64,000 nucleotides of DNA from Trinickia symbiotica (GCF_002934455.1 NZ_PTIR01000003.1:279132-343131), one strand, 5' to 3'. Shown: positions 27,830 to 37,219, counted from the first letter of the stretch. The notes: a model not told the origin generated them from the sequence alone. Numbers and translations: made by a program.

Positions 27830-28963
27830 TCAGAACAAGCTCGGCGGAACTTCGATCTTGCGAGCGCGTTCCACCATGGCCGGCAGCAGGTCGCAAAACC
27901 GATCAGCCCATAGCTCCGGGACCGTCAAGCTCACCTTGACGAAGCGCTCACCGAAGCGTTTCGTGTGATACGTGCCCTGACGGATCATCACACCCTTTTC
28001 CTGATAGGCTGCCACCAGCGCTTCCGGATTGACGCCCGCATCGATGGTCTCGATCACGAGCAGGTTAGCGTTTGATGGAAAGACCGGTATTGCGAGCCCT
28101 TCGATCGCCTTTGCAGTTTCTGCGACCACCGACTGATTACGGCGCTGACGCCTCCAGATATCCGGGAACCATTGTGACTTCGTCTTCAGGCCAGCGATCG
28201 CGGCTCGCTGCGACAGCACGTTACTGCCGAGGTTGTTCGGCGATGCCGTCGCGAGCTTCTCGATGATGTCGGGGCTAGCCAGAACGGCTCCAAGACGCAT
28301 GCCGGCGAGGCCGAGCCACTTCGAGAAGCTGTAGGTGACGATCGTCTTTTCAGGGTAAAACTTGTATGCCGGTGTGAATTTTTCGGCGAAGTGGCAGTAA
28401 GTCGCGTCGTGGATCAAGTATGCGCCGACCGACCGTGCGATATCTGCGATCGCGCGAATCTCGTCTTCGGTATGGCACGTGCCGAGCGGGTTGTTCGGAT
28501 CGACAAGATAGATCACCCGCGTCTTTTCCGACACCGCCTTTCGCAGTTGCTCGACAGTCAGCTTGTAACCCTGCTCGGCATTATAGATAGGCAGTTCCAC
28601 CACGTTCGAACCCGCCCTGCGGGCGAACGCCATCGGCCATGCCCAACTCGGGTCCGTCGTAACGAAGTCCGTACCAGATTCGCAGATGTTCGCGCACACG
28701 TTATAGAGCGCCTCGACGGCCCCGTCCGTCACCAACACCGATGCATCGGGAATACCCATGTCTTCGCGGATCAGTTTGCGCAGCTCTTCAAAGCCGGCGG
28801 GGGGGGCGTAAGCGTGATATTCGCCGCTCTCCATCGCCTTGATTACGGCTTCACGAACCGACTCGTGCGGCTCATAGTGGTTAGTGTTCTGGCCGAGCCA
28901 CATAAGCCCAGGCGTGTTGCAGAGCTTGTCGAAATAGAGGTTGCGAATTTCAAAGTTCTTCAT
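27830..28963 (-). CDS. Class I/II PLP aminotransferase
   Basis: A fold-type I aminotransferase of 377 residues. Asn157-Asn158 are in VDPNNPLGTCH, Asp186 (HDATYCHF) contacts the pyridine nitrogen and Lys215 in YSFSKWLGLAGMRLG carries PLP. It resembles histidinol-phosphate/aspartate-type aminotransferases acting on small amino acids; the amino donor is unknown. AAGGATC precedes the ATG. It follows an SDR gene on the same strand, and the 143-base gap between them contains an LTTR-like palindrome. It may remove the amino group exposed by the carbamoylase. Confidence 0.87.
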   Translation of the reverse strand: MKNFEIRNLYFDKLCNTPGLMWLGQNTNHYEPHESVREAVIKAMESGEYHAYAPPAGFEELRKLIREDMGIPDASVLVTDGAVEALYNVCANICESGTDFVTTDPSWAWPMAFARRAGSNVVELPIYNAEQGYKLTVEQLRKAVSEKTRVIYLVDPNNPLGTCHTEDEIRAIADIARSVGAYLIHDATYCHFAEKFTPAYKFYPEKTIVTYSFSKWLGLAGMRLGAVLASPDIIEKLATASPNNLGSNVLSQRAAIAGLKTKSQWFPDIWRRQRRNQSVVAETAKAIEGLAIPVFPSNANLLVIETIDAGVNPEALVAAYQEKGVMIRQGTYHTKRFGERFVKVSLTVPELWADRFCDLLPAMVERARKIEVPPSLF

Positions 28964-29058
28964 GATTGATCCTTCAGAGACTCCGGCCGCGGGGCGACAA
29001 GGGCCCAGCCACTGCTGGGGCGATATATCGACCTACACGTTGTCCAGCAGAAAAATAA

Positions 29059-29073
29059 TTCGTTCTTAACGAA
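29059..29073. promoter_or_regulatory. Palindrome TTCGTT-CTT-AACGAA upstream of aminotransferase
   Basis: A perfect 6-base inverted repeat with a three-base spacer lies 96 bases before the aminotransferase ATG, in the largest gap inside this operon. The 15-base T-N11-A layout suits a LysR-type regulator. An internal promoter here is possible but unproven. Confidence 0.35.
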
Positions 29074-29106
29074 CTACAAATTTTGGTTTCAGTGGATGCG
29101 GTTCGG

Positions 29107-29889
29107 TTACACCACCGTGCGGCGCGACGCAATGCCGCCGTCGACTGTGAACACGGTACCCGACGTATAGCCTGATCGAAACGACGCGAGAAACAAGAAG
29201 AGGTCGGTAATTTCGTGGACCTTCGCCGGTCGCTTTAGCGGGTACTTTTCGAGCAGCTCGTCATAACGCTCGGCGCTGCCGAGCTTGTTCTCGGCGAATT
29301 TTTTCAGCATGTTGTAGATGCGCGTCGTGTCGACCGGACCGGGGTTCACACCGACAACGCGAATGTTGTCATCGAGGCTGCGGCCGCCGATTGCACGCGT
29401 CATCGCCATGATCGATGCGTTGCCCGCAGCACCTTCGATGTAGTTCGGGTCGCAGATTTCGCCGCCATTGCCGATGTTGTTAAGGATCACGCCGCCACCG
29501 CGCTGCTTCATCTTCGGGTAGATGAGGCGGATCATGTCAGCATAGCCGAAGCCCTTCAGTGCCCAGCCGTCACGCCATTTCTGCGCGTCGATGTCAAAGA
29601 GGGTACCGCTAGGAATCACGCCGGCATTGTTGACAAGAATGTCGATATCGCCCGCTTCCTCCGCGATGCGCTCGCAAGCGCCCGTTTGCGTCATGTCGAC
29701 CGCCGTGACGCTTACCTCGACCTTGAAGTCTTCGCGTATGTTTAACGCGATTTCGTTTAGCTTTTCCTGCGAACGGGCCGTCAGATGAAGGTCGCAGCCT
29801 TCCTGCGCGAACGAGTAGGCCAAGCCCTCACCGATACCCTGCGAGGCGCCGGTGATAAGAACTTTTTTTCCCGATAGTTGCAAATCCAT
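29107..29889 (-). CDS. SDR-family oxidoreductase with degenerate catalytic motif
   Basis: The Rossmann-fold protein has 260 residues. The cofactor loop TGASQGIGEG is at 14-23, Asp65-type VDMT and NNAG at 87-90 are in place, and NPGPVDTTR follows the active-site helix. The usual YxxxK pair is altered: Tyr150 is in NYIEGAAGN, with Ala at the lysine position 154, and the usual catalytic Ser region reads NNIGNGG. It may be a divergent SDR subgroup using another residue, or a non-catalytic binder. It lies between the aminotransferase and the 3-hydroxyisobutyrate-dehydrogenase-family gene. Fold sure, activity uncertain. Confidence 0.82.
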   Translation of the reverse strand: MDLQLSGKKVLITGASQGIGEGLAYSFAQEGCDLHLTARSQEKLNEIALNIREDFKVEVSVTAVDMTQTGACERIAEEAGDIDILVNNAGVIPSGTLFDIDAQKWRDGWALKGFGYADMIRLIYPKMKQRGGGVILNNIGNGGEICDPNYIEGAAGNASIMAMTRAIGGRSLDDNIRVVGVNPGPVDTTRIYNMLKKFAENKLGSAERYDELLEKYPLKRPAKVHEITDLFLFLASFRSGYTSGTVFTVDGGIASRRTVV

Positions 29890-29956
29890 GATTTCTTCCA
29901 GCGATAGTGATGAGGTTGAGGTATCGGAAGACAGCGTGGTCCTCCGTTTAGGAATT

Positions 29957-30841
29957 TCATTCGTTCGGGCCCAGCCCAGCTCGCATATACGACGCTTCAG
30001 CTAGCGACGACCAGTCGCTTTGCTCATAGCCGTTGGCGAGGGCCTGAAGCAAGCTGTCCCGGACGACACCCGCTAAGGGAAGCGGCACGCGCGCTGACTC
30101 GCCCGCCTCGAGGGCGAGACGAATATCCTTGGAACCGAGCGGCAGCTTGAAGCCCACCGGTTCGTATTCGCGCTTGCGGATGAACGAGCCGTATCCGCGG
30201 TAGACGGCGCAAGGGAAAAGCGCCTCGAGGTAAACGTCGAGCATGACGTTGCGATCCACGCCATGCGCAGTACCGAGGGCCGTTGCTTCGGCCATGGCTT
30301 CGATCGCCGAGGCGATCATCATGTTGCCCGCCAGCTTCACCAGGTTCGCCTGAAAGGGTTCCTCGCCCACATGCCATGCCTTACTGCTGATTGCGTCGAA
30401 CAATGGCGTGAGTCGCTCGACCGCTGACTTTGTCCCGCCCACGATGAGATTGAGGGTACGCGCCGCCGCCGCATCTGGCCGTCCGAAGACGGGCGAACCC
30501 ACATACTCGATACCGGCGGCAGCGTGTAGTTCTGTGAGCTTCCTCGCGTAGCGGACCGAGATCGTTGCCATGTTGACGTGCAACAGCGGCTTGTTGACGC
30601 CCCGGAGCCACCCCCTATCGATCAGGGTGTCTTGGATCGCGTCATCGTGTGCCAGCATCGAAAAGACGATAGCGTCCTGCGCTGCCTCGACGGGACTCGC
30701 CGCGACATGTGCGCCGAGCTCAGCAAGTTCGTTCATCGGCTCCTGAAAGCGATCCCAAATGGCGACCTGGTGCCCTGCCTTCAAGAAATTCCGGACGATT
30801 CCTGCGCCCATCGCACCGATACCAATAAAACCGATGTTCAT
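29957..30841 (-). CDS. NAD(P)-dependent beta-hydroxyacid dehydrogenase (3-hydroxyisobutyrate dehydrogenase family)
   Basis: A 294-residue enzyme. The N-terminal Rossmann motif is GFIGIGAMGAGIVRNFLKAGH, the substrate loop is GSPVFGRPDAAAARTLNLIVGG and the catalytic lysine is Lys169 in NLVKLAGNMM. It oxidises a 3-hydroxyacid to a semialdehyde, or reduces the semialdehyde, in the cytoplasm. The ATG at 30841 is used because family homology begins there; upstream residues to 30883 are not conserved. It sits 52 bases downstream of the aldehyde dehydrogenase gene, so the pair can process a semialdehyde intermediate. Confidence 0.88.
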   Translation of the reverse strand: MNIGFIGIGAMGAGIVRNFLKAGHQVAIWDRFQEPMNELAELGAHVAASPVEAAQDAIVFSMLAHDDAIQDTLIDRGWLRGVNKPLLHVNMATISVRYARKLTELHAAAGIEYVGSPVFGRPDAAAARTLNLIVGGTKSAVERLTPLFDAISSKAWHVGEEPFQANLVKLAGNMMIASAIEAMAEATALGTAHGVDRNVMLDVYLEALFPCAVYRGYGSFIRKREYEPVGFKLPLGSKDIRLALEAGESARVPLPLAGVVRDSLLQALANGYEQSDWSSLAEASYMRAGLGPNE

Positions 30842-30893
30842 GAAAGTGCTCGCTGAAAAATGGTTGCGACCAACCGAGTACAATTCAAACTGA

Positions 30894-32405
30894 TCAGCCG
30901 TAGCGACCGCCGCCCGCGAACCAATCGTCGAACCTCGTGTTCGTCGAAACGATCACGTTGCGTTTGATCAGGTATGACTTCAACGCGTCCCAGCCATTCT
31001 CATAACCGTAGCCGCTATCGCCATAGCCGCCCCAAATTGATCGAGGATCGTTCTTGTGGTGGTCGTTAATCCAGATCATTCCCGCCTTAATCTTGCCGGC
31101 AACCCGATTCGCGCGCGAAACATCTCGGGTCCAGATTGAAGCACCCAACGCGTACGGTGAATCATTGGCGAGCCGCAACGCATCGGCTTCGTCTTCAAAG
31201 GGAGTGACAGCCACCACCGGACCGAAAACTTCCTCACGAAAGAGTTCCATCGAGGGACTGACATCAGCGAAAATCGTGGGTGCAACGAAGTTGCCTGCGT
31301 TCAATGGAGCGTCGAGCAGAAGCGGCTCGCCACCAATCACGAGCCGTGCACCCTCCGCCTTAGCCAATGCGATAAATCGTTGACTTTGCCGAAATGACGT
31401 CTGCGAAATTACAGGACCAACGTCGGTGCCGAGGTCGGCCGGATCACCAATGCGCAGCGCGCGGACTCGCTGAGCGAACGCGGCGATAAATTTTTCATAG
31501 ATGCTACGCTGAACGAGGAAACGGCTCGCGGAGACACATGTTTGCCCGGCTGCGATGAACGCTGCGAAAACCGCGCCAGCCGCTGCTTCTTCGATATCGG
31601 AGTCTTCAAAGACCACCACCGGCGTCTTCCCGCCCAACTCCAGGGTGCAGGGAACCAGACGCTCGGCCGCCGCGGCCGCAACACGACGGCCTGTGGCCGT
31701 TCCGCCCGTGAGGTCAATCCGTCTTACCTCTGGCGCCGCACACAGCGCTGCGCCAGTTGCGCCCTCGCCTGTCGCAACATTGACGACGCCGGGAGGAATG
31801 CCAGCTTCCGTACACCATGCCGCGAGAACAAGAGCCGTGCAGGGTGCGAGTTCCGATGGTTTGATCACGACGGTGTTGCCCACAGCCAGCGCCGCCGCCA
31901 TTTTCTTAACGAGGATCAGAACGGGATGATTCCACGGAGTCAGCAGTGCACAAACGCCGTACGGTTGCCAACTCGTCGTGGAGGCAAATCCACCGCGCAA
32001 CCGATTTGACTCGCCTTCGAGGCCGGGTGCAATACCGGCAAAGTACTCGATCCACTCGGGAATCCGTGACATCTGCGCCTGCATTTCGCGCAGTGGACGA
32101 CCCGTGATCGCAGATTCCCAACTTGCCAGAGCCTTGATTCTGCGGCGAATCAGTTCGGCGAGACTTCGAAGGAGGCGAGCGCGATCCAGCGCGTCGAGGG
32201 TGGCCCACCCCTCCTGCGCCGCAGCGGCGGCACGGGTCGCCTTCGCAACATCATCCACTTCGGCAATCGCCATATAGGCGATTACCTCGTTGCTCGCGGG
32301 GCTGCGCACCGGCAATCGCCCCGATCCGATGATCTCTTGGAAGCGGCCATCATAAAACACATGGTGACCGTCTTTGGCCTCAGGAAGAATATTCTCAAGC
32401 GGCAT
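30894..32405 (-). CDS. Aldehyde dehydrogenase family protein
   Basis: NAD(P)-dependent aldehyde dehydrogenase of 503 residues. Asn159 is in LTPWNHPV, Glu256 in LELGGK and the nucleophile is Cys290 in AAGQTCVSASRF; PEMF-type VFGPVVAVTPFEDEADALRLAND and the tail GGYGDSGYGYENG follow. It oxidises an aldehyde or semialdehyde to the acid. The ATG at 32405 is chosen from family length. The context with aminotransferase and hydroxyacid dehydrogenase suggests an omega-semialdehyde substrate. It could be a betaine-aldehyde or succinate-semialdehyde type; this cannot be decided. Confidence 0.88.
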   Translation of the reverse strand: MPLENILPEAKDGHHVFYDGRFQEIIGSGRLPVRSPASNEVIAYMAIAEVDDVAKATRAAAAAQEGWATLDALDRARLLRSLAELIRRRIKALASWESAITGRPLREMQAQMSRIPEWIEYFAGIAPGLEGESNRLRGGFASTTSWQPYGVCALLTPWNHPVLILVKKMAAALAVGNTVVIKPSELAPCTALVLAAWCTEAGIPPGVVNVATGEGATGAALCAAPEVRRIDLTGGTATGRRVAAAAAERLVPCTLELGGKTPVVVFEDSDIEEAAAGAVFAAFIAAGQTCVSASRFLVQRSIYEKFIAAFAQRVRALRIGDPADLGTDVGPVISQTSFRQSQRFIALAKAEGARLVIGGEPLLLDAPLNAGNFVAPTIFADVSPSMELFREEVFGPVVAVTPFEDEADALRLANDSPYALGASIWTRDVSRANRVAGKIKAGMIWINDHHKNDPRSIWGGYGDSGYGYENGWDALKSYLIKRNVIVSTNTRFDDWFAGGGRYG

Positions 32406-32748
32406 GATTTTCGTCTTCGTCTGTCTACTGAACCAATTTCTGAAAGTTGGGTAAGCGTGCAATCAAGCCGACAATGTCACTGCCTAAAAGCTCGTGTGCG
32501 CCGATGGAGCAGCGCTGCGCGCTTGTGAACCTGCCACTGGATCGCTGCGATGATGTGGCCAGTTCCCCCATAGTCGAAACCGTCTGCTCTGGGAGGAAAG
32601 TGACATGCCGACACCTTGCAACGCGTCGTCTGAGCATGCTCATTTGCTCCACCCTGGATCCAGTTGACCGCACGAGGAGGCCTCCGCCTCGGCAGCAGAA
32701 ATCGGCCCGTCGCCACCACTCTGTGACAAGTTGGAAGTTCGTCGATAT
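32406..32748. other. Intergenic with an unrecognised weak frame
   Basis: The 343 bases between the ALDH start and the small-protein stop presumably contain the operon promoter. A minus-strand frame of about 70 codons (32425-32643, GGTGGAGC ahead of its ATG) exists, but its product resembles nothing recognised and its composition is arginine- and serine-rich as in shadow frames. It is not called. Confidence 0.4.
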
Positions 32749-32985
32749 TTAAACCGCTAGCATTGCAAGTCGCTCCGGAGCCGGCGGGAAAACGTGCCAT
32801 GCCCCGTCTTGGTGACGAAAAAAGAAGATGGCAACGGGACCGTCCGTCCGTAGTGTCTCAACGCATACATAGCATTCACGTTTGGATCGCCTGTTTATGA
32901 ACTTCGTGACCCGAACGCCCATCGCAGGATCGGGAGCGAGCCAGTGCTCGACCATCAAACGCAACGAGTTTTGCCCACTCGCCAT
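32749..32985 (-). CDS. Small conserved-looking hypothetical protein (78 aa)
   Basis: The product begins MASGQNSLRLMVEHWLAP and contains VRVTKFINRRSKRECYVCVETLR, then VAIFFFRHQDGAWHVFPPAPERLAM. This alternating basic/aromatic composition resembles small Burkholderia proteins of unknown function. AAGGGG lies six to seven bases before the ATG at 32985, a strong start; the frame also runs further upstream without support. No transmembrane segment. It is located just ahead of the catabolic operon. Function unknown. Confidence 0.6.
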   Translation of the reverse strand: MASGQNSLRLMVEHWLAPDPAMGVRVTKFINRRSKRECYVCVETLRTDGPVAIFFFRHQDGAWHVFPPAPERLAMLAV

Positions 32986-33457
32986 CGACTTCCCCTTCAT
33001 CGCACTGAGGCCGCGGTCCTGTCGACACAGATCTCTGGCACCTCGGCCCATCCTGGCTGAGTCCACCATGGCCCGCCAGACATCGATACGCCACCTCCAG
33101 CTCGAACATCAGCGCACCGTACGAATGCAAATATACTCTTCTTGTATTTACTAGGCCAGCAGTTTGAATACATGGAGGCCTATGGTCTTCCCTAAGTGCC
33201 CACTCACACGTTGCTCTTCTGCAAGTCGGCGCGTGCGTGCGCCGCCATGCAATGACTGCGGCGCGGCGCACGAGAGATGGGATGCTCGCGCGCGATATGG
33301 TCCGCGTCTCATGTTCGACGAGACAGCGCTCCACGCCAGTTAGCAAGCCCCGACCACACGGTCGGGGGCTCTTGGGGGCGGATTTATGGAGGCGCTCGTG
33401 CCCCCTGTCGAAACAGCAGAGAGTTGATAACGTCGCGGCTTCAGGTAGCGCGACCAA
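32986..33457. other. Intergenic with hairpin
   Basis: These 470 bases between the small protein and the MFS gene stop show no convincing gene. They include a TTGTATTT box at 33138-33147, within reach of the small protein, and the GCCCCGACC hairpin at 33347-33369. Confidence 0.5.
33347..33369. terminator. Hairpin downstream of MFS transporter
   Basis: GCCCCGACC and GGTCGGGG(G)C form a nine-base stem with ACAC loop about 90 bases after the MFS stop on the minus strand. No long T run follows, so Rho-independent termination is plausible but not certain. Confidence 0.5.
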
Positions 33458-34774
33458 TTAACGGTTCACGAGCTTCGCCGGAACCAGCAGGATCATCGCG
33501 GCGCCTAAGGTCACGACGCCGGCGGACACGTACATCGCGATCGTCGCGGAATGCGTGAGATCGCGAAGCCAGCCAATCAGGTAAGGGCTCACGAAGCCAG
33601 CCAACCCCGCGAACGCGTTGATGGCTGCGATACCGGTGGCAGCTCCCGTTCCGCTCAAAATTGCCGTTGGCAGGGCCCAGAAAAGCGGCCCCGGCGTTAG
33701 TACTCCTGCGGCTGCCAACGACAACCCGAGCATCGACAGTGGCACGTTGGACCCTGCCCACACTGTGATCAGATAACCGATCGCGCCCATCGCCATCGGA
33801 ATGATGAGGTGCCATCGGCGCTCACCCGTGCGGTCAGAGTTCTTGCCGAACGAAATCATGCTCACTGCGCCGACGACAAACGGAATCGCGGAAAGCAGGC
33901 CAATCATGATCGGGTCCCGTACGCCCGATCCGCGAATCAACGTTGGCATCCAGAAGGTCAGCCCGTACTGCCCCATGATCACGCAGAAGTAAATCAATGC
34001 CATCAGCAAGATGCGGGCGTCGCAAAATACCTGTCCAACCGTACTTGCAACACGCGTCTGGTGCGCGCTCGTACCATCCAGCGCGTTCGTCAGAAGCTCG
34101 GCCTCCTCAACTGTGAGCCATTTCGCGTCTCCAGGGCGATTGGCCAGATAGAAGAATGCGGCCACACCAAGAACGAGAGATGGAGCAGCTTCGATCAAAA
34201 ACAGCCAGCGCCAACCCGCATATCCGTGCACGCCTTTGAAAGCTTCCAGCAGGAAACCTGAGAGCGGGCCCCCAACGATACCGGCCAACGGAATACCGAC
34301 CATGAAAATGGCCAGGACGTGCGAGCGCCGACGCGCCGGGTACCACTGCATCAGATACAACACGATTCCAGGATAAAAGCCAGCTTCCGCAGCGCCGAGA
34401 AAGAACCGCAACACGTAGTACTCGGTTGTCGTCTGCACGAAGAAGAAGGCCCCGGAGACGAGTGCCCATGTCACCATAATGCGGGCTATCCACGCCCGGG
34501 CACCCACACGCTGCAACATGAGGTTGCTCGGCACTTCGAATAGGAAATATCCGATGAAGAATACGCCTGCCCCCAGCCCGTACGCGGTTTCGCTGAAATG
34601 AAGATCACCTAACATTTGCAGCTTGGCGAAACCGACGTTTACCCGGTCGAGATATGCCGCCACATAGCACAACACCAGGAAGGGGATGAGCCGAAGCGTC
34701 ACCTTCCGATACGTCTGCTCTTCGAACCCTGCTCCGCGCCGGACGCCTGCATCGATGTCTACAGCCCCGCTCAT
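33458..34774 (-). CDS. MFS transporter, anion:cation symporter type
   Basis: A 438-residue inner-membrane carrier with 12 predicted helices. N-terminal RLIPFLVLCYVAAYLDRVNVGFAKLQM is the ACS-family signature (phthalate, tartrate, hexuronate and allantoate-type importers), and LGAAEAGFYPGIVLYLMQWYPARRR is the loop 4-5 motif. The ATG at 34774 has GGGAGGAAACT directly ahead; earlier in-frame starts lack it. It is on the same strand as, and upstream of, the catabolic operon, and is likely its importer for an organic acid or N-carbamoyl compound. A nested inverted repeat precedes it. Confidence 0.88.
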   Translation of the reverse strand: MSGAVDIDAGVRRGAGFEEQTYRKVTLRLIPFLVLCYVAAYLDRVNVGFAKLQMLGDLHFSETAYGLGAGVFFIGYFLFEVPSNLMLQRVGARAWIARIMVTWALVSGAFFFVQTTTEYYVLRFFLGAAEAGFYPGIVLYLMQWYPARRRSHVLAIFMVGIPLAGIVGGPLSGFLLEAFKGVHGYAGWRWLFLIEAAPSLVLGVAAFFYLANRPGDAKWLTVEEAELLTNALDGTSAHQTRVASTVGQVFCDARILLMALIYFCVIMGQYGLTFWMPTLIRGSGVRDPIMIGLLSAIPFVVGAVSMISFGKNSDRTGERRWHLIIPMAMGAIGYLITVWAGSNVPLSMLGLSLAAAGVLTPGPLFWALPTAILSGTGAATGIAAINAFAGLAGFVSPYLIGWLRDLTHSATIAMYVSAGVVTLGAAMILLVPAKLVNR

Positions 34775-34818
34775 AGTTTCCTCCCTCATTTCGCCCAAGC
34801 GATGGAAAAGATAGTACG

Positions 34819-34873
34819 TTTGTATTCGGATGGAACGCTGTTGTGTACTAATGATATGCGTTCAAAATACAAA
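34819..34873. promoter_or_regulatory. Nested inverted repeat upstream of MFS gene
   Basis: Outer arms TTTGTATT (34819) and AATACAAA (34866) are perfect, and so are the inner arms GAACGC (34833) and GCGTTC (34858). The arrangement starts 45 bases before the MFS ATG. It looks like a regulator-binding region with two dimer sites; the outer arms resemble the repeat before acnA. Confidence 0.45.
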
Positions 34874-35731
34874 GCAAGGTTTTTTTTAACGATCTTCCGG
34901 TTGGGCTGGCAACTGAAGGTTGCTGCAATGCAAGGTGAGGCCAAAGGATCGCGCGGGACGGCCCTCACGGCAGCACACTCTGATGCTCTAGAATCGCGGA
35001 TCGTCGAGCAGCTCGATACGCTTGGCGATGCGCAAGGAAACATCCCTGACGGCGCTAGAAGCACGAGAAGCACGACCGCCTCGTCGCATCAAGGGACGTC
35101 CGTCGGAGGCGGCCGAAATGGAACGGCATCCATGCTCGGTAAGAGGCAAGTGAAAAATCGCCGCGTTGATACGTTGCAGTCCGATTGGAGTCGCGCGAAA
35201 CGGCGTAACGCATCGCCTCACGGCAGTGTCGGTCGGGTCGCGGCACTGTAACCGGTGCAGTTTTGCGCGCACCTGGTCGCCAACTCGTTGAACCGGAAAC
35301 GGGTCAATGGTCGGCGAAGCATCAAGGATGGCCGACAACGGCGGAAGCGCCGGAAAGTCTTCTTGATAACAACGATGGCGCCGTGCGGGGCACAACTTTC
35401 AGCGACCACCAACGCAACGAACCCCGCAGGCAACGCGTGCCTGAATGGCCGACATGCTACGGCTAGTACGCACGATGCTGTGGTTCCGTCCGCGGGTGCG
35501 CAGCTGTTTCAACGCCCGTTTCAGGAAGATGCAACATCACGAAACAGCTTGGGTGGCAGACACTCCAGATCCGCGACGTTGTCGTGTTGGCCTGATGCCG
35601 TCCACACAAGTCATTCGCTTAGCAAAATAAGACCTTCTGCGTATCGGTTTCCGCTGAGAGAACAGCAAGATCCAGGTGACCATTCGCGAGCAGCGGCTGG
35701 AGTTCCGCCGTGGGGGCGCATTGCACCTCTC
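34874..35731. other. Intergenic, 860 bases, no recognised gene
   Basis: Several frames cross this stretch, among them a minus-strand one (34988-35395) ending IAKRIELLDDPRF, but none has a recognisable domain, good start or consistent codon bias. It is probably a decayed regulator or other gene. Confidence 0.45.
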
Positions 35732-37219
35732 TTACGCTCGCTGACGCCCTACTCCCATGCCGACGGAGTACACAACCGAGGCGATAATAAGACCGACAAA
35801 CCACGCATACGTATAGATTTGCATGAATACGTCCGGTACCGACGGGAACGCCGACGGAAAGGCAGTCTTCAGAAAACCCGGAAGATTGGGAATCGCCCCG
35901 CACGCAAAAGCGACGACCGCAATCGGATTCCATCCGTTCTTGTATGCATAGATGCCGTCTGGCTCGAAGAGCTGCGCCGAATCTAGCTTCGTACGCCGCA
36001 CAAGAAAGTAATCAACGATCATTACCCCCGCTACCGGCCCAAGCAATGCCGAATAGCCGACCAGCCAAGTGAAAATATAGCCCTGCGTGCTCGAAAGAAT
36101 CTTCCACGGCATCATCGCGATAGCAATGGTGGCCGTGATCATACCTCCCATGCGGTAGGAGATACGACTTGGAGACAGACTTGCAAAATCATAAGCAGGC
36201 CCAACTAGATTGGCGGCCAAATTGCAGCACATCGTGTCCAGCGTCAGGATCACCAGTGCTACCCCAACGCCGATGCCCGTCATCCGGCCGGTTAGGTCGA
36301 TCGGGTCCCAGACGGCCTTACCATAGATCGCGACGGTCGCAGAAGTGACGACAACAGACATCAGGGAGAGCAAGGCCATCGGTACGGGCAAACCGACCGT
36401 CTGGCCAACGACCTGATCCCGCTGGGATTTCGCAAAGCGCGTGAAGTCAGGGATATTGAGCGCAAGGGTCGCCCAGAAACCGACCATAGCGGTGAGATTC
36501 GGCCAAAACGTCACCCAGAACAAACCCTCTTTCGCCCCACCCTTCACAAAGGCAGACGGCGCCGAGAGCATCGCACCGACACCACCTGCCTTTGAAGTTG
36601 CCCACCAGACGAGGGCAACACACATTGCAATCTTGACCGGGGCCGACAAACTCTCGAGTCGGCGGATCGACTCGGTACCGTGGAGAATGAAGTAGAGTTG
36701 CAAGGACCAGAAGGCGAGGAAACAACCAAGTTGACCCGCCGAAATGCCGAGCACCGGCAACACCGCCCCGGTCAACGCATTTCCGGTGAGAATATTCGCC
36801 AGCGAGTACATCGCACTTCCGCCAAGCCAGGTGTGGATGCCGTACCAACCGCAAGCGATTACCGCGCGCAAAACCGCCGGCAATTTGGCCCCCTGCGTAC
36901 CGAACGACGAGCGCACCAGCACGGCGAACGGGATGCCGTACTTTGCGCCGGCATGACCAATGAGCAACATCGGCAGAAGTACAATCATGTTGCCGAGCAG
37001 GACAGTGAATACCGCCTGCCACGGTGACATGCCCTGCCCGGTCAAACCGGATGCGAGCATGTATGACGCAACGTTCATCACCATCCCGACCCACAGTGCG
37101 GCGAAGTGCTGCCATTTCCAGGTGCGCTGACCGGCACCTGTCGGTGCGAGATCTTCGTTGTACAGTTCGTCCCCTAAACGCTGCTCGCCTGCACTACCTA
37201 CAGCAGTAACCTGACTCAT
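35732..37219 (-). CDS. NCS1-family nucleobase/allantoin/hydantoin permease
   Basis: A 495-residue membrane protein with about 12 helices. NEDLAPTGAGQRTWKWQHFAALWVGMVMNVASYML is the NCS1 entry motif, then LLIGHAGAKYGIPFAVLVRSSFGTQGAKLPAVLRAVIACGWYGIHTWLGG (helix 3, substrate contact) and IPDFTRFAKSQRDQVVGQ. The PucI/Mhp1-like branch takes up allantoin, hydantoins or uracil with a cation. The ATG at 37219 with AAGGAG upstream is used. Given the carbamoylase operon on the same strand, import of a cyclic ureide such as hydantoin or dihydropyrimidine is attractive, but no cyclic amidase gene is present here. Confidence 0.87.
   Translation of the reverse strand: MSQVTAVGSAGEQRLGDELYNEDLAPTGAGQRTWKWQHFAALWVGMVMNVASYMLASGLTGQGMSPWQAVFTVLLGNMIVLLPMLLIGHAGAKYGIPFAVLVRSSFGTQGAKLPAVLRAVIACGWYGIHTWLGGSAMYSLANILTGNALTGAVLPVLGISAGQLGCFLAFWSLQLYFILHGTESIRRLESLSAPVKIAMCVALVWWATSKAGGVGAMLSAPSAFVKGGAKEGLFWVTFWPNLTAMVGFWATLALNIPDFTRFAKSQRDQVVGQTVGLPVPMALLSLMSVVVTSATVAIYGKAVWDPIDLTGRMTGIGVGVALVILTLDTMCCNLAANLVGPAYDFASLSPSRISYRMGGMITATIAIAMMPWKILSSTQGYIFTWLVGYSALLGPVAGVMIVDYFLVRRTKLDSAQLFEPDGIYAYKNGWNPIAVVAFACGAIPNLPGFLKTAFPSAFPSVPDVFMQIYTYAWFVGLIIASVVYSVGMGVGRQRA

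Noticed and set aside
32876..33457. 193-codon minus-strand frame overlapping the small protein
   Set aside because: Different frame from the 78-residue gene, no strong start, runs through the GC hairpin, no domain.
34988..35395. Minus-strand frame ending IAKRIELLDDPRF, considered a decayed regulator
   Set aside because: No helix-turn-helix or effector motif can be aligned; kept only as unexplained intergenic sequence.
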